The notes: generated by a model from the letters alone, not told the origin. 37,516 bases of DNA from Polytrichum commune (GCA_950295325.1 OX485806.1:59021169-59058684); one strand, 5' to 3'. Shown: positions 11,658 to 24,562, numbered from the stretch's first letter. A program made the numbers and translations.

Positions 11658-14600
11658 TTAGGTCACATAAGCCACAACAGCTGTGGTGTCGTCAAGTTTC
11701 CCCCCAAAATAGCTGCCATAACCAGCTCCATGAGCAGCAGCCGCAAAAGGGCTTGCCCCTTCCTTTGTTGCGCCTATTTTCTGTGCCAATTTTACCAATT
11801 CTTTCGCCACAACCTGCCATAAACCAAGTACCACTAACGTTTAGTCCTACTGGCACCCTTAAAAGACATTTTGATTTATAAACCCTTCACATGCAAAAGC
11901 CCTAGTACAACAATTTCAAGGATAGCATAACAATTTCTCATCTTTTCAGTTTGTCCTCACAAGGCACTAGAAATCTGCACCAGAAGCCCAAAGTCCCCAA
12001 GAGACTGCAACCCAACTATAAAATTTTGGAGATAGCAGCCGACCTTCCAATATTCAGTGTGAACTGCCATTCGGCAACACATATAAAGATTCTTCAGAAG
12101 TAAGTTCTATGTCATTGATTTACAATCATAGAACATTATAGAACCTATTTAAAGAACGATCCACATTTAGTTAAGACCTCATGAAACCCAATACCTCGAG
12201 ATGATAGCCCACACTAGATAATGAAAACAATGCAGGCATGATATAACACAAGAATGAACATGAATCCTCAAGAAAAGTAAGACCATATTTTCTCTGTTGA
12301 CCCTCAAACAACTAGAAGCTTTTGGTACTCCCATTGTCTTCAACTACACCAATATTTATAAATAGTGTGGGTTACTCTTTGAGTTCTCTGGTGCTACAAA
12401 TGTTTACTAAGATATCAGTTTTACCATGGACATTTACACTGAACCACACTATTTACCACAAACACTGGGTAGTTTATGTGATAGCTATACCATACATCAC
12501 TGACTAATATTATTTATCTGATTGAAAAATTAGTATGATCATTCCTGAATGTCAAATGTGGGTGTAAAGATGAGCTATTATGATAGGATCGAAAGGTGTG
12601 GTCAGTGTCACCAAAGGTTTGGATATTGCAGAGCACATGGAAGACATAAGATTCATCAATTACTATCTGAAATGTAAACAGTGATAATCAAGGGATTGAA
12701 AGAGGAAAGTGAAAGACTACCTTTGTGGGAACACTCAGCTTTTTAAGACTTAACAACTCAATTCACAGAGAAACACAGAAATCCAATATCAATTGGCCCT
12801 ACCTCTGGCCCACCACCTTTCTTTTGAACAGAGTCAACAAGTGCAGTGCATTGCTCCTCAAAGAGATTGTCAAAGATGCCATCAGAACCTAGAATTACAA
12901 CATCATCTTTTTCCACATGAAAGTCATAGACCTGCAAAAGGAGAAGTAATGATTTGAATGAGTGTAAAGCTGAGAGAAACTGGTGTAGATCATTTTCTGT
13001 TCAGGAATGAAATACTTATTAAGCTTTTGCGGGAATTTCATAGAATACACCCACTATTTTTTCTGAAATGTAGAGAGATTGGCTTATGCAGGAGGAAAGC
13101 CACACTATTCATCTGCTACTCTGCCCACACCATTGACCAGAAAGGGTGCGGTGGGAAAATGCAAAAAAAATAGTGGAGATCCCATCTCCATTCCTGCAGT
13201 CTCCTGATTCAATCTGGCAAGCCACCAGTAATTATGCAAACCAGCAGAGCAGAAGTGCAGAGTCTTCACACATCATTTATTGTTTAAAGTACAAAGGTAT
13301 GTGACATGTTCTAACCTCTGCTATCTCTGGATCATCTCCTTCAGTGCCAATTTGGTATGGAAAGTTGAAGCCACGGACCATCGGTTGTGACCGAGCAACT
13401 ACAACGGTGTCCCGCACAACAATAAAGCCACTATCTCCAATATTGACCACTCGAAGGGTCTGCATACATTTTGTTTAAGACCCAAACAACTGAGGATACA
13501 TAGCATGAATGCATGACATCAATTTGCTATATACACACTAAAAAAGAAAATAACCCAACAAGCAGATCAGACAGTCCCAGAAGTATACACTCGACCCAAG
13601 GGATCAGGCTGCTATAATGGATGATGGATCTTGACTTACCTCCTCCAAGTGAAAAATACCAGAGGTTGGTAGAGAATGTAGTAATGCTAGGATAAGGGAA
13701 TTGATTGCTCTATATTAAACAACTTCTGTAATTTTAGTTATACTTGAAGATCAACATGACATACAGCTTAGTTTCTTATTGCGAGGTAAAACTGACCTGA
13801 TTATATAAAGAAGCTACCAAGGTAGCTGCCGTGCCCTTAGCTTTTGTTCTCTTAGCAGCATAGACAAGAACCGACTTAGGGTCAGAAGCACTTCCCATTT
13901 TTCTTGCCCTTTCCGCACAGTTCCACATTAGCTCCCGAGCATAATGTCCAGCATTAACTCCTGTCATCATCCTGGTGTTCTCCATGAGATCGTATTTACT
14001 CATCATTGAAGTAGCTCTGTAGGTTAGGGTCAAAATTTCTCCCTTTTTTTGTGAGAAGGTAGGTACTTCTAACAAAAACATCACCACCACATCTTGGTTA
14101 CCTAAGTATACTAAGCAAGCAGACAGTATTTGTATGAAGATTGTGCAGGAGGTATAGGAGTACAAAGAGGATAGACCACATGGATGCAGGTTTCATAAAA
14201 TGGCTCACTTGATGTCCACCACATGGTTATGATGTATGATTCTTCTTTCAACATCTTTACAAATCAGATCGTATCCATCAAAAGATATGAGAAAACACAA
14301 TTAATTAAACGGCTTTACAGAAAGAAGTATTGAGAATTTACCACTAAGAGCCCAACCACCAACACCATCAGCTACCCCTACCCAATGTGCTCCATCAATG
14401 AAGTAGGCATCTTCTCCACCAGTTTTTACCTACATACAGATTAAATGCAATTCAACCTAAAGCAATAGAAATCAAAACTCTTATGCAAATAACCTACTGA
14501 CAGACAAGACGCTCTCAATCACTACATAATAATCCCTGAGGTATAGCTAATTCCAGGACATTGATAAGGCAGCTTGGAGGAAGACAACATTTGGTGGTTA

Positions 14601-16721
14601 AGTTCCTCAAAATTCTACACCTGAAGGAAGTAAGTATGCACCTTGTCTGGGTGTGGAGTCATTGCACCTGCCGATTTGAACACAAACCCTTGCTTTGTGT
14701 TCTGATCTTTCAATCTGCATGTTTGTAATACCAATAAGTACCCAACAACACTGGAGGTACAAAGGAAGATGTAGTGAAATTTAAGGAGTGTGAATAGACA
14801 CATGAATTTCCACACAATCTGCTCTACTACCAACAACTTAGATGAGAGGTACTCATACACTGGGAGATGAGATTTTCTGCGTAAGGCCCTAGCTTCAAAA
14901 AGCCTCACGTGGAAAATAGCGCCTTGTGCCGAAGGACAATATGAGCTTACAGGTATTATGCGAGATCTGTGCATCATAGAACGCATATATACAAAAGGCT
15001 GGAGCAAAGCAAAAGGCTGAAAAGAGAAACTACAAACAACTGACATATATATCTACAAAGCAAAACGCAGAAAGTAGGTGATCCCCACCCAAGTCTAGAT
15101 GACTCGTTGCCATTAGTAGCAGTGGAAGTAGAGAAATATGATGCACCTTTGACATTTAGAGTTGCCTGAGTTTCATTGCAAAGGCGTGTAAGTACAGAGC
15201 CAGTCCAGTATTCATAGAAACAAATCCATCACCACACCAGTGGTTACTTATCTTAGAAGAACAAGATCAAGAAGCACAAAGTACATAACAGTAGACACAC
15301 AACAAATTATAATAGACACAAGTATCAAAATGAAGCAAATAACAGTAAACACAACCAGTGGCACTGTATTGGCCCTTCTAGCTAATTATAAATTTTGATT
15401 GCAACGACAAGAACTTGAGAATTCTCGTCTACATGCAAAAAAATGCACCCACTTCATAGTTCACTATACTACACATTCTACACAGGTTATACAAAGGAGT
15501 GTTTTTGGGAAGCTTTTGAACGTACCTTCTCAATTCCTTTCGATAAGAGTTCGCCATTAGAACTTCCAGATTTTAGAAGATTCTTCTTGTCATCCTTCTT
15601 ATTCAATTCTTGTGCGACGTTCTCAGTATCATATGTAATACAGGTCAAAGTTGCAGGATCCGGTATACCGTCAACATCTTCCGAATCCTCCACAGAAGTC
15701 TCCTTTAACTCTGCTTGAGAACTTGACTTCGTCTTCTCTAATGCATCCTTACTGAGTCCGATAAATTGAGCAGGCTGGTCTGCTGAATCTTCACTCTCCT
15801 TTCTACTGTTGCATGGCCCATTTGCCACTTCGAAAATTCCTTGTGATGTTTTGCCAGCAGTCTCTTGCTCAGATGTCCCAAAGTTGAACAAAATGCTCCC
15901 ATCTGCATACTCTAAAATCCAACAAATGCTAATGACGTCAGCACTTGGGAAGGTATACACATACATGTTCAAACTAATTAGTGCCAAAACAAGTACCAAG
16001 CTTCACTGCAACTTGCACAACAGCAAAAATGGTCGGAGAATTAAAATCATTCATAAATTCTCAGGTTTAAGAGTGTTAAATTTTCAGCAATGAACTTCAC
16101 CACATTTCAACTCACCATACACCGTTAAAAGCATGTTGATATGAGACATGAACAGCTTCAGTCAAATGCGTCGATAATGAACTTTTAAGAACCCCACCAC
16201 CACTTCCGATACCCAGTAGCCTTGTGGCTACGCTACAACAGGCTCACGAAGCAACCATTCTAAAAAATTGAGAAGTTCACAGTTTCAGCTGATTTGCAAG
16301 AATCTTAGCCAAGATGTTGTATGACGAGGAATAAGACCTAGAAAGTACCTTTAGTATTCAGAAGGACAAAATCAGTTGCTGGAGGGACAGAATCTTGGAC
16401 TGAACACTGCAACGTATTAGGAAAATGTTGCCAAAGAATTCCCTTTGAAGACCATGCCCCCAGAGGCCAATGTAGGTTGAGCAACCTCGACCGCACAGTG
16501 AAAGGAACAGGTAAGAAAAAGCACTTGGTCACCATCATAAATTTGTGTTGCCTTTGCCAGACTAGGAGTCCCCGACCTCCCAACGCAGTTGCTCCCCGCC
16601 CTACTACGCTCATGGTTGGCTTCCAGAATGGGTTGCTCATTAACTTTACTGACACCCTGCAATTGTACTGTGGTGTCTCAAAGCAGGCTGGAAGTGGGAA
16701 TCTTGTAACCCACATGCACAT
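11658..16721 (-). CDS. PP2C-type protein phosphatase, BIPP2C1/PP2C62-like, 9 exons
   Basis: On the minus strand the coding exons are 16721-16349, 15911-15526, 15165-15089, 14714-14642, 14429-14342, 13960-13797, 13459-13316, 12931-12803 and 11813-11658. All introns are GT-AG and every junction keeps phase, giving 529 residues. The C-terminal half is a PTC7/SpoIIE-like PP2C domain: TGGEDAYF (306-313), VADGVGGW (322-329), GDSGF (395-399), SDGIFDN (451-457) and GGKLDD (515-520) supply the metal-binding aspartates, so the enzyme should be an active Mn/Mg-dependent Ser/Thr phosphatase. [12 protein letters not shown] in exon 7 is typical of the rice BIPP2C1 / Arabidopsis PP2C62 branch. Residues 1-124 are rich in Arg, Ser, Val and Leu and poor in acids, fitting an organelle transit peptide, probably plastid. 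[12 protein letters not shown] (125-136) opens a conserved pre-domain, followed by an acidic, Ser-rich linker to about 250. A stop lies just before the ATG at 16721; in-frame ATGs at 16640 and 16613 are alternative starts. Confidence 0.9.
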
Positions 16722-19118
16722 CTAGAAATTAGGGTAAAGTTCCATGGAGCGAAACGGGCACCATGGTCCAAAATACTTTTTGGCTTCATGGGTGAGGACA
16801 TGGTTCATTGAAAGCTTCAAACCTTAAAAAGAAATTGTCTCCCCTTGGATGCAAAGGTCACAAATTGTGAGATTTGTTGATCACGCCAACGGCATAGTCA
16901 AAGTTAATCATGAATTGAAGAGTTTTAATTGGAGGATATCTTAGAGGTTAAATGATTAATACATGGGCCCTCTTATTACAAGAAAATACACTAGCATACA
17001 TTCTCACCCCTCTCATGGAATTACCCCAAGAGCTTGTGAGTGTCTAGATGGAGGGTTTTGTAATGAAAGTGAGCATTTGTAGGGATACAATAATGTTTGC
17101 CACCCCATCCCATATGGAACTTGACCCTTATTCCCTAAATTGTTTGAGTCCTTTTTCTAGCGACAAATTAAGTCCAAAAAGGGTCAGTGAAATGCCCAAC
17201 ATTACACCACAAATGAAAACAAATCATTTAAAACCTCATGAAAAATAGAGACGATTATAAAATTTGTTATCAAGGCTGAAACCAATGTTGGGTGAGGTAT
17301 GTAAACTAAAAAGGTGATGATCGATAAGGGTACGCTAACTCGAAAATATTCATCGAGGACATCATCTGTTGGGTGTCCTTACATGACAAAAAAATATGTT
17401 TACTTGAACTTGTTACCCGACCAATATAAATTTTGGAGTTGTGTATCCTTACATGTAATTCAAAATGACTATTTTTCAATACCCGTTCACATTAGGGTTT
17501 TCATTTATCCAACACAACATCATCCCTCACTAGAGTTTTGCTTCATTTAAGACATAGTAATGAACATTCACTTAAGAGAAGTTATGAAAGCTTTTGAAAC
17601 TAAGAAATAACATTGGATGTGATGAATGTCTCATTTTTTGTTGTATTTGTCTAGGTTTGTCAAGAAGTCGGTTGGTTTTGGACATATCAATATTAATACT
17701 CATTGGGTTTTGTTGTTGGAGGTTTGGTGCACGCTATTTGGATATGCTCATTTTGTTTGTTTGAGAATGGGCAAATAATACTTGTGTTGGTGCTTTGGCT
17801 AGTATATCTAGTAGTTTGGAAGGTTTTGGCAAGGATGAAGAATAAAGTCTTATAAGTATAGATTAAGGTTTATTGATGATGTGGATGCACACATCAAAAA
17901 AATAACACAATTAGGATGATTGTGTTTAGGCTTGCCTTTATGTTTTTCAACATTGATGTTTGGAACCATTTGAGTATTTTCCAAATTTAAAATTGATCTT
18001 GACTTTGAGTTTTTGAACACTTACATGTCATATCATTTCATTGAAGTTATGTTTCCATATTTTTTTGGTCAATGTTGTACTTTGTAATAAAAGAAAATTT
18101 TGAATGTTGGTTTAAGTTGTGATTTCTACATATAATGTTGTGAATGTAATGAATCGTCTACATCAAAGTGATTCTAAAAGTCTGTAATATGTGTGTTTTA
18201 CTCAAGGTTGAACATGAAAACATTTCCTCATGAATTTCATTGTTGTGTACATCTCACGAGTCATAATCATTTTTTCACATGTGTATCATGTTGAACATGT
18301 ATGAAAGACATTTAAATGATTTGTGTGTTTTTTTGCTTATTCTAAATTATTTTGACTTAATGGATATGTTGTTATTCACCACAATTTCTTAAGGCACAAG
18401 TTTAGAAATTAAGTGAAATATCTTTACCATTGAAGATGCCCATTTTTTGTTGCACATGGTAAAGGTAACCCTTTAGTGGTGGGTATAAAACGTAAAACCT
18501 ATTGAAACTCTCAACCTTTGCACATGTTGAAAACTTCCATTATCTTGCAATGTACTATGAGTGAGGAATTACACCCTTTTATGAATGCGAGAGTCATACA
18601 CAAAGCAATGTGAGGGAGGGGACCCCCCCCCCTCCCAAGAACTTTCCACAAACCATTGAGTTACCTAGAAGGGAATTTGCTTGCACAATGTGCAGATCCT
18701 ACTACAACCAAGGTGTGTTCTTAAGTGTTTTCAACTCTTAAGTATTTTTAAATACAATTTTTGTCTCATAAATCTTTCATGAAAGTATGTACACTTACCA
18801 TGTTTTTTTGTGGCAAATATGTGGCCATTCTCAAAATCTACCATTGGTATGCAATTTTTGGGTGAGTATATAGGGACCATGCATGATCCTTCTATGCATT
18901 ACGTACTTGGATTGCTTACTTACATAGTGGTTAATCTTATATGGACTATACTTCTTCATTGAATTCAAATGTGTATCCCAAAACAAATGTTTTAGACAAT
19001 GATGCATTGTGACACTTGAACCATGTATTTGATCTCAAGGTGTTTGATATATCCATCCCAAGGTAAGATTTTCCTCCCAATTTGTGTTGAAGTTTCCCAA
19101 AATTGAGAACATATTGAG
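16722..19118. other. AT-rich spacer with the phosphatase promoter
   Basis: The first few hundred bases above 16721 should contain the promoter and leader of the minus-strand phosphatase gene, but no clear TATA box was identified. The rest is AT-rich and has only short open frames without motifs. A C-run hairpin sits at 18614-18636. From about 18950 onward, traces of a reverse-transcriptase-like frame may precede the gypsy remnant, but they are too decayed to call. Confidence 0.45.
18614..18636. repeat. G/C-run inverted repeat
   Basis: gggaggggg-type sequence: gggagggg (18614-18621) and cccctccc (18629-18636) are exact reverse complements separated by seven bases, with ten consecutive C in the second half. 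It stands alone in AT-rich DNA. It may form a hairpin, and the G- and C-runs could favour four-stranded structures. The long homopolymer run is also a likely place for sequencing or assembly error. Confidence 0.6.
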
Positions 19119-20059
19119 ATGCACACAAACGCCTTGGATTTTGCAATTGTTGGAGATCTCATACAATAGAATAAATCGGTGGCCTTTGAAAGCAAAAAAC
19201 TCTTAGGGTCAGTGGATGATGTTTGAGAATGAATTGTTTGATGTAGTGCATTGCCTAAAGTTGTGGCAACACCACTTAGGTTTGCTCAAGACCATTATCT
19301 ATATGGAAAATGCATGTTTGAAATATAAAAAAAATCACCCAAAGATCACGCCCAAGAATTGGAGGCAGGTGGAAATTTTGGCTCTGTTTGACATTGAGTT
19401 GGGAACAATCCAAGTTGGAAAAATAGGACGGCCGATGCTTTGAGCCAAATGGAAAAACTCTTGGCCCAGCCGCACCCACATGCAAAAAGAGATCTACTAT
19501 ATAGAATAAATGTGAGAAAAATACCTCGGTGATAAGGAAACAAGTGAAATTTTTTTTTGGGAAATGCACAAAGGTGAAATGATTTCCATTGCATCAAGGC
19601 TTGATTAAGTTTATGTACCCAAGGGTAGCTTGGGGTTGACATTGCTTGAAGAAAATCAAAGTTGGCTGTATGTGCCCAAAGGGAGGTTAGGTTGACATCA
19701 CTTATAAAGGAACATCACAATCTTTTAGCAAGTCATAGAGTGGAGAAACCAAACCCTTTCCCTATGGAAGATGATATTTTTGGTTGTACATGAAACAAAA
19801 CATATGCCATTGTGATGCACTATGCCAAGATTTGTGTGGCATGCCACCAAAATCGAGCTTTGTATTCAAAGAAAACATGATTATTGAGGCCATTGCAACC
19901 CAATGTTGGGAATTTGTATCCTTGGATTTCATAACGTCGTTACCAAAAATTAATGGATTCAATGCCATCTACATAAAGGTTCATTGTTTAGCGAATTTTC
20001 TTATGGGTTGGAAGGCCCACCTAACCTATAAGGTGGGAGGCATGATTGCTATGATATGA
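19119..20059 (+). pseudogene. Ty3/gypsy retrotransposon pol remnant (RNase H to integrase)
   Basis: Three pieces in different frames follow the order of a Ty3/gypsy pol gene. At about 19119-19215 a frame reads NALDFAIVGDLIQ, a stop, then NKSVAFESKKL, like the start of the RNase H domain. At 19216-19443 NELFDVVHCLKLWQHHLG and the WRQVEILALFDIELGTI block match the later RNase H region up to the usual ADALSR position. From about 19645 LYVPKGRL and EHHNLLASHRVEKP resemble the integrase zinc-binding region, and 19784-20059 contains WEFVSLDFITSLPK and GFNAIYIKV, the start of the integrase core. Stops and frameshifts separate the pieces, and a conserved core Asp appears to be His, so it is dead. No LTRs or gag were found. 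Confidence 0.75.
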
Positions 20060-20118
20060 GCAGTGAGCAAAATTTCATGAGCAATGAGTAGACTTTCATG
20101 AGTAGTGAGTTCAATTTT
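20056..20118. repeat. Three 21-bp tandem repeats
   Basis: Three adjoining 21-base units (20056-20076, 20077-20097, 20098-20118) begin atgagcagtgag, atgagcaatgag and atgagtagtgag and end in a T-rich tract. They start at the very end of the integrase remnant, so they may mark the point where the retroelement was cut off. Confidence 0.7.
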
Positions 20119-20337
20119 TAATCATCAAAAGTGAAACTATATTTCTTTAAAATTTCAATAACCGTGTGGCAAGGGCCTATCTATGTGGTAATATGAACTT
20201 AAATGAAACAAATTTAACAAAAAACAATGATGTCATTTAAATTAAGGTTGACGTCATAATAAAAATATGATAAATGATAATTTGGGTACTTTGAGAAATA
20301 ACATAGGTTTAAGGTTGAAACTAATTCAAAGTAAAGG

Positions 20338-20597
20338 ATAATCATTATAAGAACACGGACAAAGACACAAGCAAGAAAGAACATGAGTAGGACCATGAGC
20401 CAGAACGCCATCACGAATAAGAGCCAGAACATGAGCATGAATACGAGCAAAAACACAAGGAAAAACATAGCAAGAACAAAAGGCAAAACAAGAGCAAGAA
20501 ATGACACGAGCAAGGTCACAAGCGAGAACATAAGCACGAATACAATCATGAGCGAGAATGAGCACGAGCACGAGCACGAGCACGGGCAAGAACAACA
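20338..20597 (+). repeat. Purine-rich degenerate hexamer block
   Basis: The plus strand is made of diverged copies of hexamers such as aagaac, gagcac and gagcat and is very poor in T. The cleanest stretch, about 20560-20585, is gagcac repeated. Open frames on both strands here, including a Cys/Ser/Val-rich minus frame and a Glu-His-repeating plus frame, are products of the repeat and not genes. A block with the complementary composition lies at 26935-27255. Confidence 0.75.
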
Positions 20598-20729
20598 ACC
20601 ATAAAATGAGTAAGAGAGAACACAAGCAAGAACACAAACCATATAAATCCATGTACAAAGTATTTGATAAACAAATAAGTAAAAAAAATATGAGTTAGCC
20701 TAGGGGATGAGTGATCATTAGAAAAAACT

Positions 20730-21209
20730 TTGATACTAGGTTTATTTATGATTACGGCGCAACCTATCAACAATAAAAATAATAACAAACCTCAAAAGGT
20801 AATGAAGTTGTCTGAGGCTAATAGAAATGTTCTACAAACCACAACCATGGACGGTAGTGCAAGAAATGTGGTCTCAAAGAAACTAAAGGTTGACAAAAGA
20901 TTAATTATCATCATCCGAATCAACCCCCTAAGTAATTTGTCCACCATTTGGCAAATGATTTCATCAACAAATATTTCATCAAAGTCCGGACCAAATGTTG
21001 TCAATGCTATGGAGACGATGACATTCTTTGTACCTAAAGAAGGGCTCACATTCACATGTGTAAGTGGAATCTCCCACTATCGGGGATGGGGAAGGGAACA
21101 TACCCGAGCTCCCCCTACATCATCTTTGAATGAAGCAAACACAAATACGAGAAACACCAAGACAACAATGTTGTACAAACAAAACTTTAAGATTTCATAT
21201 TCAAAATGA
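20730..21209. other. Unidentified open frames on both strands
   Basis: A plus frame of 159 codons and a minus frame of 87 codons (20792-21055) overlap. The minus product contains TFGPDFDEIFVDEIICQM, which looks more protein-like than the Asn/Thr-rich plus product. It may be an additional part of the minus-strand locus that starts further right, but a stop at 21545 ends the best-supported part of that locus first. Function unknown. Confidence 0.25.
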
Positions 21210-21544
21210 TAGCAAATAATAAATACAATAGAGTCAAAGTGAATTTTATTCTAAAGCACTCATATCTAGGTATATTTTTACATGAGTATCGTAACATGGA
21301 CAACGTGAATGATTTGATGAAGAGTTAGATATAATATTATTTTCTGCTTGAGCTAAACCTTATGCATATGAAAGGCATGTAAAAAATAGAATGGCTCTTC
21401 ATAATCCATAGATGCTCAGAATGTGGTAAAAAAAAACCTTGGAGGACTCACCCAACTGCCAATCATCACAAGAAAATCCCAATGACCAACGTACATGGAA
21501 AAAATTCACAATAAGAGAGTGGTTGATGAATGCCTAGTTACAAC

Positions 21545-24256
21545 TTACTCACATAGGTCATTTAGAGGGGCATCATGTATTGGCGATTCATCGTCAAGGT
21601 TGCGTGCGTCAAAAGCCCCACCAACCTTGCTGCTCAGATGGATGCACCTGAAGTGAAGAAAACAATAATTAGTATTTGCAGGAAAATGAAAACAAATGCG
21701 ATTAAAAATGATTGAGAAATTCAAGCAAACATATGAATGGTGAACATAGTTTCACCTACTTATTTGTGGAAATTGTGCAACAATGTCATTTGAGAGAGAG
21801 ATGCCATGGTTAAAAATCTTAAGCAAGAAATCATACTTCAATTTAGGACCCCTCCAAGACTCACCATCAAAAACCTTGCACAACTGAGGGTTAGAATCAA
21901 CAAAGTTGAAAATAACATCATTAGTCAAAAGGTCCACATCATGAATGAATGGATCTTGTTCAATAGTTAAAGGTGTTGACTGCCGTGTAATAACATTGGG
22001 GAAAGACATAACCAAAAGAATGGTTTTGAATTGGAGTTTCTACATAACAAGACAAAAATGTTAAAAATAACTTATTGTTTTTTAAAGTATAAGAAAATAA
22101 AGAGTAATAGAGAGGAAAGGAGTAGGAGGGGGGTCTGTTGGCAACTGTAGACCCCAACTAACATTGGGAGTACATTAAAACCAAGACTTCGACCACAAAT
22201 AGCGAAGTAAATAAGTGACGGAAATATACTGGCAACTACAAACCTCATGATCATGTGAATTTAAATCAAGTATGGAAAACATCAAGACAATAAAGACCAT
22301 GACAACAATACAATATTCTAATGGGAGTTAAATGAAAAATAAGTAGATTGTCTTTAAATACAAAGGATGAAAAATTATGAGAGTAACTGACATTTTTGGC
22401 GGGGTTGATTGGATTGGCCAAATGCATAGAGTTTATAATTGTCCATTCGTCAAAGATTTTATACTTGTAATTTTTAAGAAATTTGAGCATTTTTTTTACA
22501 TTGACTAAGTCAAGTTAAAACATGGAAAATGCTTTGTTGTGATGAAGGTATTGGTGTGTGAACACCATAACCACTTGGAAAAATGAAAGAAATGATACAT
22601 TCTAGCGAGGAATTTGTGAAAGAAAATCAAAACACCTAGAATGCGCAATCCATCTGGGTAGTCAATTGTGATCAAGTCAACAACTAAAATCTTGTTGACA
22701 ATGCCGTCAAAGTAGAATTCCCGGTCTGCTCCAACCTATAAAAGAGAAGATATCAAAATAATGCACCGGGTTAGAAAATTAGAAAATGGAAATTTTCAAA
22801 AAACTAAAGGATGAAATTTTTTAATTCAATTTAGCACATTTAATTGATTAAATCAATGAAGTGTTTAAATCAGAGCTACCAAAAAGTTCAAATAAGATTT
22901 GCTTACAGTTGTAAAACAAACTAGATGTCTTCATATGCACGAGGCCATTTTTTTGTTTGTTGCTTCCTCCCACCATATGTACAAATGAATCGTTGAGATT
23001 CAATGATGTCAAAGAAATAAACAAATGGAAGAAGATGCAAATTTTGCATCATACCTTTCATGAATGATGACACATGGGATGGGGGAGTATGGGGAGATGG
23101 AGCAGGTGGTGTTGGAACCTGGTGGGTAGACTTTGGCCTCTTACTTCTAGTTGGAAAATGGCCAACAACATTGACTTGTTAGAAGAATTTAATAATCCCT
23201 AGTCATCTTCATTGTCTTCATTAAGAACATCAACAACATGCTTTGGAATTTTTTTTTATGTGTTTTTTTGGCTAGTGCTTTAAGACTTAGAACTAGAGTT
23301 TTGGAGACCTTGCCTACAAGAGTTGGTTCTAAAGGCTTACGCAATGCAATATCAAAGGAAGGTAGTTTTTTGACAGGGCAATTTAAATATCACCACATGT
23401 AGAAAAATAAATGGGATCCCACAATTTAAGCATTGCCTCAGTGAACATACAATCCTCACTATTTTTTATCCAAGTAATTGGCAAAAAAAATCAAAGTTCT
23501 AGAAATTTGTCTTTGCAAAGAGAAAAAAAAATTTGAAATATGGATATAGAACACGACGCATTGCCTGCTTTAAGTTGAGTTGATCGTCTGGTTTGTTCCT
23601 CTTGTGAATACCCTTGTCAATAGAAAATTCTTTGTAGAAGGTCGTCTCCCACAATTAAATTTGCATTATCTCAACATAATTAATGAGCAAAAAAAAAGTC
23701 TGACCTTTCAGGTGTGTAATTGATGTTAACATCTATGTCTGAAATTGTGTAATAGAACAAAATGAAAAATGAAAAATATATTAAATAATAACGTCATGTA
23801 AAAAAATCAAATCTAAAATCAATCACCAAAAAATATCAAGGTGCCAAAAACATATACATGTGCCTATTATGTTGCATTGTGTCACCATGGTGGAAAGGCA
23901 TGGTCATTAAATTTTAGCTTATGAAACTTTAGAAAATCACGCAAACTTCGAGATTGGTTCCATTTTTGGATCCACTTCACTTTTATGATTGAATCTATAG
24001 TTGATGTAGCAAACATTCATAATTTCTCTTGCTGTATTTTTGAAAATTCATCGTGTTCCTCATAATACAATTTTATTTGTCCCAAAAAATCCGGAATATG
24101 CTTTGGATATACAATAGATAATTTTTTTGTCAATCCAAAAATAGATGAGGATTTCACCTTGTTCACCATTTTATTGATAAACTTATGCAAGTCAAACAAA
24201 GTTTTTACAATATTGCCAAGATCTGTAATGTTCATTCTCAACACATGACTCCTCAT
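21545..24256 (-). pseudogene. Minus-strand multi-exon coding locus, unknown family, probably decayed
   Basis: Protein-like segments line up on the minus strand. At 24256-24017 is a hydrophilic 79-residue frame (NIVKTLFDLHKFINKM), continuing past one stop to about 23890. Then come segments near 23690 (DQLNLKQAMRRVLYPYFKF), 23450 (EAMLKLWDPIYFSTCGDI) and a Pro-rich piece ending at a donor at 23055. An exon-like piece starts at 22735 after a good acceptor (REFYFDGIVNKILVVDLI), and another lies near 22400-22490 (ANPINPAKN). The end is best supported: the exon from about 22015 to 21756 (DGESWRGPKLKYDFLLKIF) joins 21647-21545 through GT-AG in matching phase and finishes at a TAA. Internal stops suggest decay, though wrongly placed introns could explain some. 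I do not recognise the family. A transposon-borne gene or a degraded single-copy gene are both possible. Confidence 0.4.
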
Positions 24257-24562
24257 TTGTGCACCACTTGATTTCTTTTAATTTGTGAGATACAAACGTC
24301 ATCTTTATATTTTTTGCATTTCTTGTTGCTAAAAATATTGTTTTGATATTTTTCAACATCCAAACTTCTTGGTATTTGAATTCACTTTACTCACTAAGAC
24401 ATCTTGTTTTCAACTCACCTCTCAAACAAATAAACTACCGCTAAACTACATAGATTCAAGGTTCTCAATTTTGATTATCAATACTACTATACTTAGACAA
24501 ACCTAAAACCGCACCACTTTTCAATACTATATTATGATGCTCTCATTCCTACAATTAAAATG

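Noticed and set aside
16417-16662. Alternative minus-strand frame overlapping the first phosphatase exon
   Set aside because: The frame starting at 16721 joins exon 2 in phase through a GT-AG intron; this one does not.
20214-20658. Two long Cys/Ser/Leu/Val-rich minus-strand frames that look like a membrane protein
   Set aside because: They are translations of the degenerate purine-rich hexamer block.
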